Under the pieces are notes generated by a model. The model ran no database searches. It was not told the DNA's origin and saw nothing but the letters and a program-made list of their open reading frames with translations. Positions 46,328-56,211 of a stretch of 64,000 nucleotides of DNA are shown here, in pieces (position 1 is the first letter of the stretch; each line of letters opens with the position of its first letter). Location: the NCBI RefSeq assembly GCF_001439665.1, contig NZ_LMAK01000063.1:1-64000 (forward strand). The letters are read 5' to 3'. Made by a program: the position numbers and the translations under genes. This DNA is from Formosa algae (GTDB lineage Bacteria; Bacteroidota; Bacteroidia; Flavobacteriales; Flavobacteriaceae).

Positions 46328-46357
46328 AAAAGCCTTGCATATCGCGAGGCTTTTTTT
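46328..46357 (+). terminator. Terminator of the atp operon
   Basis: AAAAGCCTTGC (46328-46338) and GCGAGGCTTTT (46344-46354) form an 11-bp stem with one wobble pair and a 5-base loop, followed by T residues. It closes atpB-E-F-H-A-G, and it also shows that the next gene does not start at the upstream frame opening (46308). Confidence 0.88.
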
Positions 46358-46400
46358 ATGCAGTAACTTTACTATCTTTAGTACTTACAAAATGTGTGAT

Positions 46401-46898
46401 ATGAAACTTTTTAAAGTCCTTTTTTTATATAGTATTATACTGTGCTCCATAAGTAATTGTGCTTCTCAGAAACTTGAGAAAGTTCCACCTGTAGGTATCA
46501 AAGAAATTTACACACAACATTGGAGCTCTGGAGTAAAATCAGGTGGTTCTGGAACTAATGTTTTTATTGTTTTAGATGCTGAGTTGCCACAACATATTAG
46601 TTTAGATAGTATTTATTTCAAAACATTACAATTGCCTTTAGCGCCAGATACGCGTAACCCATTGTTATTTGCCGGACGTAAAGTTTATCCAGCAGACAGT
46701 AAATACACATCTATAAAAGGTAATGCTGTAACAGATCAAAAAGTTTCCGAAAATATTCAAAAAGAACCTAAATTTACGCTTGAAGATAACCAATGCGTAA
46801 TTCAGTATACAGTATCAGGAGACGTTAAGTATTTTATTTACGACCAGTTATACGCTAAACAATCACCTCCTATTCCTAATGCTAGGCCTAAACCGTAA
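46401..46898 (+). CDS. Lipoprotein of unknown function
   Basis: 165 aa from the ATG at 46401; the longer frame from 46308 crosses the atp terminator and is rejected. The lipoprotein signal is LCSISNC (Cys20). The mature part is beta-rich, with WSSGVKSGGSGTNVFIVLD, FAGRKVYPADSKY and a terminal proline-rich IPNARPKP. I recognise no named domain, though similar short lipoproteins appear common in Flavobacteriaceae. It is transcribed separately from the atp operon and about 70 bases before the flippase gene. Confidence 0.75.
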   Translation: MKLFKVLFLYSIILCSISNCASQKLEKVPPVGIKEIYTQHWSSGVKSGGSGTNVFIVLDAELPQHISLDSIYFKTLQLPLAPDTRNPLLFAGRKVYPADSKYTSIKGNAVTDQKVSENIQKEPKFTLEDNQCVIQYTVSGDVKYFIYDQLYAKQSPPIPNARPKP

Positions 46899-46967
46899 TA
46901 ATCGGTTGGTTTCCTTTTTTAGTTCTTTTACTTTCAATACTTTTAGCCTCTTAGAATTCCATATATA

Positions 46968-48428
46968 TTGAGCACTTTACAACGCCTTTTTAAACAGACA
47001 TTTATTTACGGTTTAGCAACAGTGTTGCCACGTATGCTTAATTTCTTTTTGGTGCCTTTATATACGTCGCCAGGGGTTTTAAATTCGGTTGCCGAGTATG
47101 GTACAGTATCGGTTATTTTCTCTTGGTTTGTTATATTTAATGTGGTGCTTGCTTATGGTATGGAAACCGCTTTTTTTAGATTTTTTAATAAAGAGAAAAA
47201 TCAGGACAACGTTATAGGAACATCTACTATTTCTTTAATTATTTCGTCGCTGGGTTTCTTTGCATTGGCGTTAGTATTTCAGAACCAGATTGCATATATC
47301 ACAGAGATTAAAGTTGAATACATTAAACTCGTTATTTGGATTTTACTGCTAGATGCGCTCGTTATCATTCCATTTGCATGGTTGCGTGCCACTGAGAAAT
47401 CCATGACTTATGCTGTTATTAAAATAGTAAATGTTGCGATAAATTTAGGACTGAATTTATTCTTCCTTTTGGCCTTAAAAGATTGGTCTTATCATATTGA
47501 TTTTCTGGATAATATTTGCAAAGAAGATTATCAAATCAACTATATTTTTATCGCAAATTTAATCGCTAGTGCGGTGACATTACTTTTACTATTATCCTTT
47601 TATGTAAAGGTGAAATTTCGTTTTGATGCCGATTTATGGAAACGTATGATGCGATATGCATTCCCTGTTTTAATTGCTGGAATTGCTTTTTCTGTAAATG
47701 AAACATTCGATAGAATTTTACTTAGTAAATTATTACCTGAAGATATTGCAGATACTCAAGTTGGTATGTATTCGGCATGTTATAAACTCGCTTTGTTTAT
47801 GACGCTGTTTGCCACGGCCTATCGATTAGGAATAGAACCGTTCTTTTTTAGTCATGCAAACACCAAAAATCCGCAAAAAAACTACGCCAAAATTTTAGAG
47901 TTTTTTGTCACTATAGGCTCTTTAATTTTATTGGGGGTTATAGTGTTTGCAGATGTGTTAAAAATTATAGTAATTAGAAGTGAAGCCTATTGGGAAGCCA
48001 TGTCTGTTGTGCCCATTATATTATTAGCGTATTTGTTTTTAGGGATGTATCATAACCTTTCTGTGTGGTATAAAATTACAGATCGTACTAAATTTGGAGC
48101 ATACATTTCTATTTTTGGAGCCGTGGTTACTTTAGTTTTAAACTTCTGGCTTATTCCAATTATTAGTTATAAAGGTTCAGCAATTGCTACCTTAGCGGCG
48201 TATGCTAGTATGGTATTGTTGTCCTATTATTTCGGGAGAAAGTATTATCCTATTCCGTATAATATCAAAAAAATTAGTGCTTATATATTAACATCAGTAA
48301 TATTTTCTATCCTTTCATTTTATTTCTTTAGAGAGAATTATGTGGTTGGAATTGGATTACTCATTGTATTTGTTTTGATTATATATAAGTTTGAAAAACA
48401 AGACATAAAAAATTTATTAAAGAGATAA
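46968..48428 (+). CDS. Wzx-like polysaccharide flippase
   Basis: 486 aa from a TTG start. About 14 predicted membrane helices form the MATE-like oligosaccharide flippase pattern ([20 protein letters not shown] start, [21 protein letters not shown] in the middle). It moves undecaprenyl-linked oligosaccharides across the inner membrane for O-antigen or exopolysaccharide assembly. It begins a run with dut and the nucleotidyltransferase; dut starts one base after its stop. Confidence 0.92.
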   Translation: MSTLQRLFKQTFIYGLATVLPRMLNFFLVPLYTSPGVLNSVAEYGTVSVIFSWFVIFNVVLAYGMETAFFRFFNKEKNQDNVIGTSTISLIISSLGFFALALVFQNQIAYITEIKVEYIKLVIWILLLDALVIIPFAWLRATEKSMTYAVIKIVNVAINLGLNLFFLLALKDWSYHIDFLDNICKEDYQINYIFIANLIASAVTLLLLLSFYVKVKFRFDADLWKRMMRYAFPVLIAGIAFSVNETFDRILLSKLLPEDIADTQVGMYSACYKLALFMTLFATAYRLGIEPFFFSHANTKNPQKNYAKILEFFVTIGSLILLGVIVFADVLKIIVIRSEAYWEAMSVVPIILLAYLFLGMYHNLSVWYKITDRTKFGAYISIFGAVVTLVLNFWLIPIISYKGSAIATLAAYASMVLLSYYFGRKYYPIPYNIKKISAYILTSVIFSILSFYFFRENYVVGIGLLIVFVLIIYKFEKQDIKNLLKR

Positions 48429-48429
48429 T

Positions 48430-48864
48430 ATGGTAGTAAGAATTATAAATAAATCGAACAATGCGTTGCCTCATTACGAAACAGAAGCCTCTGCAGGAAT
48501 GGATGTACGTGCATTTACATCCGAACCAATAATATTAAAACCTTTAGAACGTACAATTGTTAAAACAGGGTTATTTATAGAATTACCTGTGGGTTTCGAA
48601 GCACAAGTACGACCAAGAAGCGGCCTCGCAGCCAAATATGGGATTACCGTTTTAAACGCTCCAGGAACTATCGATGCCGATTATAGAGGAGAAATTGGAG
48701 TGATACTAGTAAATTTATCAAACGAAAACTTTACTATTGAAAATGGCGAACGTATTGCGCAATTGGTGTTTGCAAAACATGAACAAGCACAATTTATAGA
48801 AGTTGAAACTCTTTCTGAAACAGACAGAGGTGAAGGTGGCTTTGGTAGTACAGGGAAAAAGTAA
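48430..48864 (+). CDS. dut: dUTP diphosphatase
   Basis: 144 aa, trimeric dUTPase. The motifs in order are [43 protein letters not shown] and the C-terminal [10 protein letters not shown] arm. It hydrolyses dUTP to dUMP and keeps uracil out of DNA. Full length. It is placed between the flippase and nucleotidyltransferase genes, probably transcribed with them. Confidence 0.97.
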   Translation: MVVRIINKSNNALPHYETEASAGMDVRAFTSEPIILKPLERTIVKTGLFIELPVGFEAQVRPRSGLAAKYGITVLNAPGTIDADYRGEIGVILVNLSNENFTIENGERIAQLVFAKHEQAQFIEVETLSETDRGEGGFGSTGKK

Positions 48865-48959
48865 TTCAATCTTATATTCCAAAGCTTAAAAATTTAAAAC
48901 AAAACAAATAACAACTAAAATAAAAATCATGTCTGTAAGAGATGATTTGTTCAAAACTT

Positions 48960-49979
48960 ATGAAAATTATTGTACCAATGGCTGGTCGCGGCTCGCGATT
49001 ACGCCCACACACGTTAACCGTACCTAAACCTTTAATTCCTGTTGCAGGACAACCCATTGTACACCGTTTGGTAAAAGATATTGCCAAAGTAATCAATCAA
49101 CCCATAGAAGAAGTCGCCTTTATTTTAGGAGACCCTGCTTTCTTTGGCGACGATGTCGTAGCTAGTTTAACCAAACTCGCCAACGATCTAGGTGCTAAAG
49201 CATCCATTTATCGTCAAGACCAACCTCTAGGTACAGGCCATGCCATCATGAGTGCTAAAGACTCTTTGTCTGGCCCAGCAGTTGTGGCGTATGCAGATAC
49301 GTTAATTCGTGCCGATTTTAATTTAGATCCAGAGGCAGATGCTGTTATTTGGGTAAAGCAAGTAGAAAAACCAGAAGCATTTGGCGTAGTAAAATTAAAC
49401 GAATGCGACGAAATTGTAGAGTTGGTAGAAAAGCCAGAAACCTTTGTGAGCGATTTAGCGGTAATAGGCATATACTATTTTAAAGATATTGCCGTTCTTA
49501 AAGACGAACTTCAGCATGTACTAGATCATAACATTATTAATGGTGGTGAATACCAGATTAACGATGGAATTAAAGGGATGATGGCTAAAGGAAAGGTGTT
49601 TAAAACAGGTCAAGTAGACGAGTGGATGGACTGCGGAAACAAAGCTGTAACTGTAGAAACTAATGGTAAAATGTTAGGATTCCTTAAAGCTGATGGTGAA
49701 GAGCAGTTGGTAGATGATAGTGTGGTATTAAACAATTCAAAAATCATTGAACCTTGTTTTATTGGTAAAGATGTCGTTTTAAATCATTCTACTGTTGGTC
49801 CAAATGTATCTATCGGGATAGGTTGTGTTTTAGAATATTCAACCGTTAAAAATACCATAATTAGTAATCATTCAACTATTAAAAATGCTAATTTAGATGA
49901 TGCAATGATTGGAAATTATGTAGAATTCGATGGGAATTTTAAAACCATCAGTATTGGAGATTATTCCGTATTAAAATAA
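48960..49979 (+). CDS. Sugar nucleotidyltransferase with left-handed beta-helix
   Basis: 339 aa from the ATG at 48960; the six-residue extension to 48942 lies before the start motif KIIVPMAGRGSRLRPHTLT. The N-terminal nucleotidyltransferase domain has the GxGxRLRPxT and PKPLIPVAGQPIV signatures of RmlA/GlmU-type enzymes that make NDP-sugars. A C-terminal hexapeptide-repeat beta-helix (about 250-339: CFIGKDVVLNHSTVGPNVSIGIG) follows. The exact sugar cannot be read. It probably supplies surface glycan synthesis along with the flippase. Confidence 0.88.
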   Translation: MKIIVPMAGRGSRLRPHTLTVPKPLIPVAGQPIVHRLVKDIAKVINQPIEEVAFILGDPAFFGDDVVASLTKLANDLGAKASIYRQDQPLGTGHAIMSAKDSLSGPAVVAYADTLIRADFNLDPEADAVIWVKQVEKPEAFGVVKLNECDEIVELVEKPETFVSDLAVIGIYYFKDIAVLKDELQHVLDHNIINGGEYQINDGIKGMMAKGKVFKTGQVDEWMDCGNKAVTVETNGKMLGFLKADGEEQLVDDSVVLNNSKIIEPCFIGKDVVLNHSTVGPNVSIGIGCVLEYSTVKNTIISNHSTIKNANLDDAMIGNYVEFDGNFKTISIGDYSVLK

Positions 49980-49993
49980 CAGACAATTACAAC

Positions 49994-51361
49994 ATGAGCA
50001 TGAGGTTTAAAACCCTTTTTAAACTTGGTATTATGGGACTATTTTTAGTGTCCACGATTTCTCATGCTCAAGTTGAAAATACAACTGCGCCTTTAGACGA
50101 TTTAGGTGAAGTAGATGATCAGTTTCAAGAATTATTTTTTGAAGCCTTAAAACAAAAAGGGATCGAAAACTACAAGCGTTCTGTAGAGGCGCTCCAAAAA
50201 TGTATTGCCATAGATAATACGCAATCTGTGCTTTACTTTGAAATGGGAAAAAATTACAACAAACTCAAAAATTTTGGAGAAGCCGAAGAAGCCTTAAAAA
50301 AAGCCGTAAAAATAGAACCTGGTAACGAGTGGTATTTAGACGAGCTTTATGATGTATACGCACAGCAAAACGAATATGATAAGGCTATAAAAACCTTGAA
50401 ACAATTGGTGGAGTATCATCCAGATTACAGAGAAGATTTGGCTGCTTTATATGTACGTACTAAAGATTATGACGAAGCGATTAAAGTTTTAGATGAATTG
50501 GATCAAGAATTTGGTCTGTCTTTAAGTCGTGACTTTTTAAGAAATCAGATTTATGATGCTACGGGTCAGAAAAAAGAACAAATCGAAAATCTTGAAGAGC
50601 GCGTGGTTAATAATCCAGATCAGCAATCTAATTACCTGGCATTAATTTATCGCTATAGTGAAAGTGGAGATACTGAAAAGGCTTTCGAGACGGCTAAAAA
50701 ACTCTTAGAAATTAATCCGGAATCTCAATTAGTACATTTGGCTTTGTATAAATTTTATTTAGATGATAATGAACCTGAAAAGGCCATAAAATCTATGGAA
50801 ATTGCCATGAAAAGTCCGCAAATAAAAGCAGAAGCCAAAGTCTTGGTTCTTGCAGATTTTGTGAGATTTGTTGGCGAAAATCCAGAGTATGAAGATGAGC
50901 TTGTTGCGGTCTCGACTATGGTAGGCGATTCTAAAGATGGTAAAACGCTAGTAGAATTAGCGCAATATTATTTAACAAAAGGCGATAAGGAAAAAGCAAT
51001 TACGTATTATACAGAGGCACTACAATTAGAAGGCGATAATTACGGTATTTCTAGAAATATAATTGTGCTTAATATCGATTTACAACATTTTGATATTGCT
51101 TATAAACAAGCAGCTGAAACATTAGTTAAATATCCTTCTCAACCTGAATTATATTTAATGGCGGGCTTATCTTTAAATAAATTAAATCGTTTTAAAGATG
51201 CTATCGAACAACTAAATATGGGTTTAGATTACATTATAGATAATAAAAAAATGGAGGGCGATTTTTATTACCAAATCGCACAATCTTACTTAGGGTTAAA
51301 TCAACCCAAAGAAGCAAAACGCTTTACAGATAAAGCAAATAAAATTGAAATTTCAGAGTAA
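49994..51361 (+). CDS. Exported TPR protein
   Basis: 455 aa. A signal peptide covers about residues 1-25 (ending SHAQ). The remainder is about ten tetratricopeptide repeats (for example NYNKLKNFGEAEEALKKAVKIEP and KALEYHP-type helices). There is no catalytic domain. It is a scaffold in the periplasm or outer membrane. It overlaps the DUF4292 start by one base (TAATG) and so forms an operon with that gene and the EnvC-like gene, suggesting an envelope-building role. Confidence 0.88.
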   Translation: MSMRFKTLFKLGIMGLFLVSTISHAQVENTTAPLDDLGEVDDQFQELFFEALKQKGIENYKRSVEALQKCIAIDNTQSVLYFEMGKNYNKLKNFGEAEEALKKAVKIEPGNEWYLDELYDVYAQQNEYDKAIKTLKQLVEYHPDYREDLAALYVRTKDYDEAIKVLDELDQEFGLSLSRDFLRNQIYDATGQKKEQIENLEERVVNNPDQQSNYLALIYRYSESGDTEKAFETAKKLLEINPESQLVHLALYKFYLDDNEPEKAIKSMEIAMKSPQIKAEAKVLVLADFVRFVGENPEYEDELVAVSTMVGDSKDGKTLVELAQYYLTKGDKEKAITYYTEALQLEGDNYGISRNIIVLNIDLQHFDIAYKQAAETLVKYPSQPELYLMAGLSLNKLNRFKDAIEQLNMGLDYIIDNKKMEGDFYYQIAQSYLGLNQPKEAKRFTDKANKIEISE

Positions 51362-52131
51362 TGAAACACCTACTTCGTATTATAATCGTATCCGTTTTAA
51401 TGATCACTGTTGGTTGTAAATCGGCAAAGACTTTAACAAACACAGATGCGAATCTTACATTAAACACTAAACAATTAATAAAAGAAAACTCTAGACAAGC
51501 TGCTAACTTTAAAACCTTATCTGCTAAAGTTAAAGCCGTGTATTCTGAAGGTGATAATTCCAAATCTGTAGCCATAAATTTTCGCCTAGAAAAAGATAAA
51601 ACCATTTGGTTAAATGGTCCATTTTCTGCTGCAAGATTGTTAATTACACCAGATAAAGTGAGTTTCTATAATAAATTAGATAATACTTTTTTTGAAGGCG
51701 ATTATGCATTATTAAGTGATTTTTTAGGTACTACATTAGATTTTAATAAGGTTCAGAATTTGTTGTTAGGTGAAGCGCTTTTCAACTTAAAAGAATCAGC
51801 TTATGTGTCTTCTGTATATGATGATACGTATTTATTACAACCAGAAAATCAGAACGCTTTATTTGAATTGTTTTATATTATAAATCCAGCCTATTTTAAA
51901 ATTGTGTCTCAGCAATTATCTCAGCCTAAAGATCAGCGTATATTACAAATAGATTATCTAAAATATCAAGAAGTAGATTCTGAAATAATTCCTGAGCAAA
52001 TTAAAATAAATGCAGTTGAAGCTAGTAGCGAAACTATTATAGAATTGGAATTCAAATCTGTATCTTTGAATGAAAAATTAAATTTCCCTTTTAAAATTCC
52101 TTCAGGTTTTGAAGCTATAGAATTGAAATGA
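51361..52131 (+). CDS. DUF4292 lipoprotein
   Basis: 256 aa. The lipobox is MITVGC (Cys19 or nearby). The fold appears LolA/LolB-like, with ANFKTLSAKVKAVYSEGDNSKSVAINFRLEKDKTIWL near residues 45-80, the usual DUF4292 opening. It may carry lipid or lipoprotein cargo at the outer membrane; this is inference from fold resemblance. It starts on the last base of the TPR gene and overlaps the EnvC-like gene by four bases, so the three are translated together. Confidence 0.85.
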   Translation: MKHLLRIIIVSVLMITVGCKSAKTLTNTDANLTLNTKQLIKENSRQAANFKTLSAKVKAVYSEGDNSKSVAINFRLEKDKTIWLNGPFSAARLLITPDKVSFYNKLDNTFFEGDYALLSDFLGTTLDFNKVQNLLLGEALFNLKESAYVSSVYDDTYLLQPENQNALFELFYIINPAYFKIVSQQLSQPKDQRILQIDYLKYQEVDSEIIPEQIKINAVEASSETIIELEFKSVSLNEKLNFPFKIPSGFEAIELK

Positions 52132-53357
52132 TTAAAACACAGTTTACATATAAATTAGTTATTGTTTTTTTCTGTTTAATAAGCAGTATCTCTGTGTGTT
52201 CTCAAAGTAAAAAACAACAGGAGTTAGAAAACCGCCGTCAAGAATTGCGTAACGAAATTGAACAAATAAACAGTATGTTGTTCAAAAATAAATCGAAAGA
52301 GAAATCGCAGTTGTCTTTAATAGAAGATTTAAATCATAAAATAAATGTGCGTAGTAACTTAATTAAAGTGACTAACCAGCAGGCTAATTTATTAACTCGA
52401 GAGATTGGTGTAAACCAGCGAGAAATTACCCAACTTCGTCAAGATTTAGAGACTCTTAAAGCAGACTATGCAGAAATGATTGTACACTCGTATAAAAGTA
52501 GGAGTGAGCAAAGTCGTGTGATGTTTTTAATGTCGTCTTCCAATTTTCAGCAAGCCTATAAGCGTTTGCAATACATTACACAGTATACCAATTACCAAAA
52601 AGAACAAGCTGCAAATATTAAAATTAAAACCGAAGATTTAAAAGTTGCCAATACAAACTTGTTAAAACAAAAGGCAGACAAGCAGGAATTAATTAAAGAG
52701 AATAGTATTGCACAAGGGCAGTTGGAGCTAGAACGTAAGCAACAACGTAGTTTAATGGCATCTATACAGAAGGATTTAAAAACGTATTCCTCTCAAATCA
52801 GGGAAAAGCAACAAGAAGCAGATCGGATAGATCGTGAAATTGAAAAATTAATTCGCGAAGCCATTGCTTCATCTAATAAAAAAGCAGGTAAAAGTACAGG
52901 TTCAACTGGTTTTGCATTAACACCTGAAGCTAAAAATTTAGCGGCAAGTTTTGTTTCTAATAAAGGGAAATTGCCTTGGCCTGTAGAAAAAGGTGTGGTT
53001 AAATTGGGGTATGGCGATCAACCACATCCTATTGTAAAATCTGCAACAATACATAGTAATGGGGTACGTATAGCTACGAGTCCAGGAGCAGAAGTTAAAG
53101 CTGTGTTTAATGGCGAGGTGTACGCGATTATAGTTCAGAAAAAAGGAAATCCAACGGTACTCGTTCAGCATGGTAATTACTTTACCGCGTATAAGAATTT
53201 ATCTAAAGTATACGTAAAAAAAGGTGATAAAGTAACTACTAGGCAGGCTATTGGACAAGTGTTTACAAATAGTGCAACAGGAGATACAACTTTAAGTTTT
53301 AGTATTTTTAAAGAAAGTACAACACAGAATCCAGCATCGTGGTTATATAGAATGTAA
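52128..53357 (+). CDS. EnvC-like murein hydrolase activator
   Basis: 409 aa. A signal peptide (about 1-26) and a long N-terminal coiled coil (about 30-250, LENRRQELRNEIEQINSMLF start) precede a LytM/M23 domain (about 295-409). The metal ligands of active M23 peptidases are not kept: HGNYFTAYKNL lacks the HxH His, and LSFSIFK replaces LHFEI. It therefore probably activates amidases at the division site, as EnvC and NlpD do, rather than cutting peptidoglycan itself. It is the last gene of the TPR-DUF4292-EnvC unit. Confidence 0.9.
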   Translation: MIKTQFTYKLVIVFFCLISSISVCSQSKKQQELENRRQELRNEIEQINSMLFKNKSKEKSQLSLIEDLNHKINVRSNLIKVTNQQANLLTREIGVNQREITQLRQDLETLKADYAEMIVHSYKSRSEQSRVMFLMSSSNFQQAYKRLQYITQYTNYQKEQAANIKIKTEDLKVANTNLLKQKADKQELIKENSIAQGQLELERKQQRSLMASIQKDLKTYSSQIREKQQEADRIDREIEKLIREAIASSNKKAGKSTGSTGFALTPEAKNLAASFVSNKGKLPWPVEKGVVKLGYGDQPHPIVKSATIHSNGVRIATSPGAEVKAVFNGEVYAIIVQKKGNPTVLVQHGNYFTAYKNLSKVYVKKGDKVTTRQAIGQVFTNSATGDTTLSFSIFKESTTQNPASWLYRM

Positions 53358-53367
53358 CCTAAAAGAT

Positions 53368-53886
53368 TTAATCTTCCTTTAAGAATAGAGCTTTTAATTC
53401 TGTCGCTTCATTTGGCTTCATTCTACCAGCTAATACTAAGCTTAATTGTTTGCGGCGTAAAGCAGCTTCGTAGCGTTCTTTTTCTAGTTTAGTTTCAGGA
53501 ATAAGTTCTGGTACAGGAATTGGTCGTCCGCTTTCATTTACAGCAACAAACGTGTAAATGGCAATATTTGCCTTGGTTTTAAGCCCCGATTCGCGATCTT
53601 CTGTCCAAACATCTATATAAACCTCCATAGAGCTTTTAAAAGCTCTAGAAACCTTAGCTTCAACAATTACGACACTACCTAATGGTATGGCATGGTTAAA
53701 AGCTACATGGTTTACAGAAGCAGTAACAACAATTCGTCTTGAGTGTCTACGCGCAGCAATACTTGCAGCACGATCCATACGTGCTAGTAATTCCCCTCCA
53801 AACATGTTGTTTAAAGGATTTGTCTCGCTTGGTAACACAAGGTCTGTTAATGTTGTTTTAGTAGCTTCTGCTGTTTTTGGTTCCAT
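53368..53886 (-). CDS. Acyl-CoA thioesterase (hotdog fold)
   Basis: 172 aa. The hotdog domain has the family stretch PLNNMFGGELLARMDRAASIAARRHS and VTASVNHVAFNHAIPLGSVVIVEAKV, where Asn and Asp residues form the active site of the YciA/ACOT type. It hydrolyses acyl-CoA to free acid and CoA; the chain-length preference is unknown. Cytoplasmic. It converges on the EnvC-like gene with a 10-base gap. Confidence 0.92.
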   Translation of the reverse strand: MEPKTAEATKTTLTDLVLPSETNPLNNMFGGELLARMDRAASIAARRHSRRIVVTASVNHVAFNHAIPLGSVVIVEAKVSRAFKSSMEVYIDVWTEDRESGLKTKANIAIYTFVAVNESGRPIPVPELIPETKLEKERYEAALRRKQLSLVLAGRMKPNEATELKALFLKED

Positions 53887-53954
53887 AAATGTGTATTTGG
53901 GTTAAAGGTACAAAGTGAGTGATGACTTGCAAATTTAAATTTAACTTTACGATA

Positions 53955-53990
53955 TAAAAAAAGCGTTATAAGAAAATCTCATAACGCTTT
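53955..53990 (-). terminator. Terminator of the HU/SPOR gene
   Basis: AAAGCGTTAT (53960-53969) and ATAACGCTTT (53981-53990) form a perfect 10-bp stem. Read on the minus strand it is followed by a T run (the A run at 53955-53962), so it ends the gene at 54009-54947. Confidence 0.8.
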
Positions 53991-54008
53991 GTATAATTTA
54001 GATGTAAG

Positions 54009-54947
54009 TTATTCTAAAGTTTTTATGAGTACCCAGGCATCTGGATTATTGTTTTTTCTAATGTCATTCAGTGCTTTAAATGCATCTTCTCTGTTTTCAT
54101 AACTATCGTAAACCACTTGGTGTAAACCATATTTATTTACGCCAATTTTTCTGGCATTAAAGCCTTGAGCTTTTAAGTTTGAAACAATTTTATCGCAATT
54201 TTCTTCTACACGAAACGCACCAGCAATAATGTGGTAAGATCCCACAGGCTTAGTGACAATTAAATTTACAGCAGGTAACGGATTTTCAATTACAAAAGTA
54301 GCTTCCTGAATTTTATGCTCTAATTGTGAGTTTGCAGATTCTTGTGCAATTTGGTTATGACTTTCAACCTCATTTACATAATATTTAGATCCTAAAAAAC
54401 CACTAATGCCTAAAGCTAAAACAGCTACTGCGGCATAACGCAAGTATGGTCTAGATTTACGTTTTTCTGGTGTAATAGTAAGCGGAATTACCTTCTCGAT
54501 AGATTCTACTTCACGCTTATATTCTTCTCTAGCAATTGCAGGAGATACCATTTGGCTTAATCCAAAAGCATCGGTTAAATAATTTAACTGATTAAAAGGT
54601 TCGAAAGTAATTTTTCCATCCTCATTTAATGCCAATTGTCCAATTTTTTCTAATGAAATAGACTCCTTTTCAACCAATTGTGACTTGATTGAAACTACAC
54701 GTTTTTTGATTTTCTCTAATGCGATTTCAAAAGGAATTTTCTCAACATCGGCAATGTAATGCGCTAAAAGACCATCGTTTTGCTGAATTTGTTCATTAAA
54801 AGAAATGGCTTTTTTAGGTGGATAAAACGTGTTAGAGCTTGCATTAATTTTAGCTGAAACACGTTGTGTTAAAAACGCTCCAAACTCGGGAACGACAACA
54901 CATTCGTATCTATATAATAAGTCGCTTATGTAGTTTTCTAATTGCAT
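54009..54947 (-). CDS. HU-like/SPOR membrane protein
   Basis: 312 aa. The N-terminal half (about 1-135) resembles the CCDC81-type prokaryotic HU-fold domains (LENYISDLLYRYECVVVPEFGAFL and LEKIGQLALNEDGKITFEPF). A single membrane helix lies at about 168-189, and a C-terminal SPOR domain at about 235-312 (GSYHIIAGAFRVEENCDKIVSNLKAQG). SPOR domains bind bare glycan strands at the septum. The combination suggests a link between a cytoplasmic HU-fold domain and cell-wall division sites. The gene is single, with its own terminator. Confidence 0.85.
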   Translation of the reverse strand: MQLENYISDLLYRYECVVVPEFGAFLTQRVSAKINASSNTFYPPKKAISFNEQIQQNDGLLAHYIADVEKIPFEIALEKIKKRVVSIKSQLVEKESISLEKIGQLALNEDGKITFEPFNQLNYLTDAFGLSQMVSPAIAREEYKREVESIEKVIPLTITPEKRKSRPYLRYAAVAVLALGISGFLGSKYYVNEVESHNQIAQESANSQLEHKIQEATFVIENPLPAVNLIVTKPVGSYHIIAGAFRVEENCDKIVSNLKAQGFNARKIGVNKYGLHQVVYDSYENREDAFKALNDIRKNNNPDAWVLIKTLE

Positions 54948-55048
54948 AAATGCAAAGTTAACTAAATATTAATGCGTTCAAAGTCGACCCTTAAATTTTT
55001 ATTAACAGCACACAAAATAGTTTGTTGTGGGTTAAAAATCAATAGATT

Positions 55049-55062
55049 AATTTACGTAAATT
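55049..55062. promoter_or_regulatory. Palindrome upstream of dprA
   Basis: AATTTACGTAAATT is a perfect 14-base palindrome in the gap between the divergent HU/SPOR and dprA genes, about 45 bases before the dprA ATG. ATCAAT and ATTGAT flank it imperfectly. It may be an operator; no known regulator is indicated. Confidence 0.3.
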
Positions 55063-55106
55063 GATAAAAATTGCTCTGTTTTAGTAGTAAACAGCTTTGA
55101 ATAACT

Positions 55107-56207
55107 ATGACTGAAGACGAAATTTTATATGTTTTAGCATTGCAACATGTCTCTAATGTGGGAGATTTAGGTGCCAAAAAATTAATTGCACATTGTGGCT
55201 CTGCAGAAGCGGTGCTTAAAGAGAAAAAACATGTGCTCGCTAAAATAGATGGTATTGGTAAAGTGAGACTTAACGATTTGGTGTCGGGAACACATTTAAA
55301 AGCCGCCGAAGAAGAATTGCTATTTATTAAAGCAAACAATATTGAGTGTTTGTATTTTGAAGATTCTAATTATCCTGAAAAATTAAAACATTGTATTGAT
55401 GGACCTATTTTACTCTTTCAATCAGGAACAGTTAATTTACAATCGCAACGCATTATTAGTATAGTAGGTACACGTAAAATAACAACAGCAGGTATTGCTT
55501 TTTGTGAAAAATTAGTTGAAGAGTTAGCGTCTTTTAACCCTGTTATTGTATCTGGTTTTGCTTATGGTACAGATATTACTGCCCATAAATCTGCTATAAA
55601 AAATGGATTGCAAACAGTAGGATGTTTGGCACATGGATTAAACCAAATCTATCCTAAAGTGCACAAAAAACATGTTGCAGATGTTGATAAAAATGGTGGG
55701 TTTTTAACAGATTTTTGGAGCTCTTCTGTTTTTGATCGGAATAATTTTTTAAAACGAAACCGTATCATCGCGGGCTTAAGTTCTGCAACTATTGTGATAG
55801 AATCTGCTGTACGAGGCGGTAGTTTGGTAACAGCAGATATTGCAAATTCTTATAATAGAGACGTGTTTGCAGTACCTGGCAGACCAACAGATCACTTAAG
55901 TATAGGATGTAATAATTTAATAAAACAGCAAAAAGCGCAGTTGTTATCTACGCCTTTAGATATTGCTTATATGCTTAATTGGGAATTAGAAACCGAACAA
56001 AAAGTCATTCAAAAACAACTGTTTGTAGAATTAGATGCTCAAGAGCAAATCATTTTTGATTTCTTAAAAATACAAGACAAACAATTATTAGATGTTATTG
56101 CTCTAGGTTGTAATTTACCTACATTTAAAACAGCTAGTTTATTGTTGAATATGGAGTTAAAAGGGGTCATTCGTCCCTTACCAGGCAAGCTGTTTGAATT
56201 AATTTAG
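55107..56207 (+). CDS. dprA: DNA-processing protein DprA
   Basis: 366 aa. An N-terminal helix-hairpin-helix-like part (about 1-75) is followed by the Rossmann DprA/Smf domain (VSGFAYGTDITAHKSAIKNG, GCLAHGLNQIYP, NRIIAGLSSATIVIESAVRGGSLVTADIA and VFAVPG) and a C-terminal winged-helix domain. DprA binds incoming single-stranded DNA and loads RecA in transformation. It suggests possible competence, although the gene is widespread even in non-competent bacteria. It converges on the 56212 gene with a four-base gap. Confidence 0.95.
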   Translation: MTEDEILYVLALQHVSNVGDLGAKKLIAHCGSAEAVLKEKKHVLAKIDGIGKVRLNDLVSGTHLKAAEEELLFIKANNIECLYFEDSNYPEKLKHCIDGPILLFQSGTVNLQSQRIISIVGTRKITTAGIAFCEKLVEELASFNPVIVSGFAYGTDITAHKSAIKNGLQTVGCLAHGLNQIYPKVHKKHVADVDKNGGFLTDFWSSSVFDRNNFLKRNRIIAGLSSATIVIESAVRGGSLVTADIANSYNRDVFAVPGRPTDHLSIGCNNLIKQQKAQLLSTPLDIAYMLNWELETEQKVIQKQLFVELDAQEQIIFDFLKIQDKQLLDVIALGCNLPTFKTASLLLNMELKGVIRPLPGKLFELI

Positions 56208-56211
56208 AACC

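Noticed and set aside
46308-46400. Upstream extension of the lipoprotein gene
   Set aside because: It crosses the atp terminator and places extra residues before a clear lipoprotein signal.
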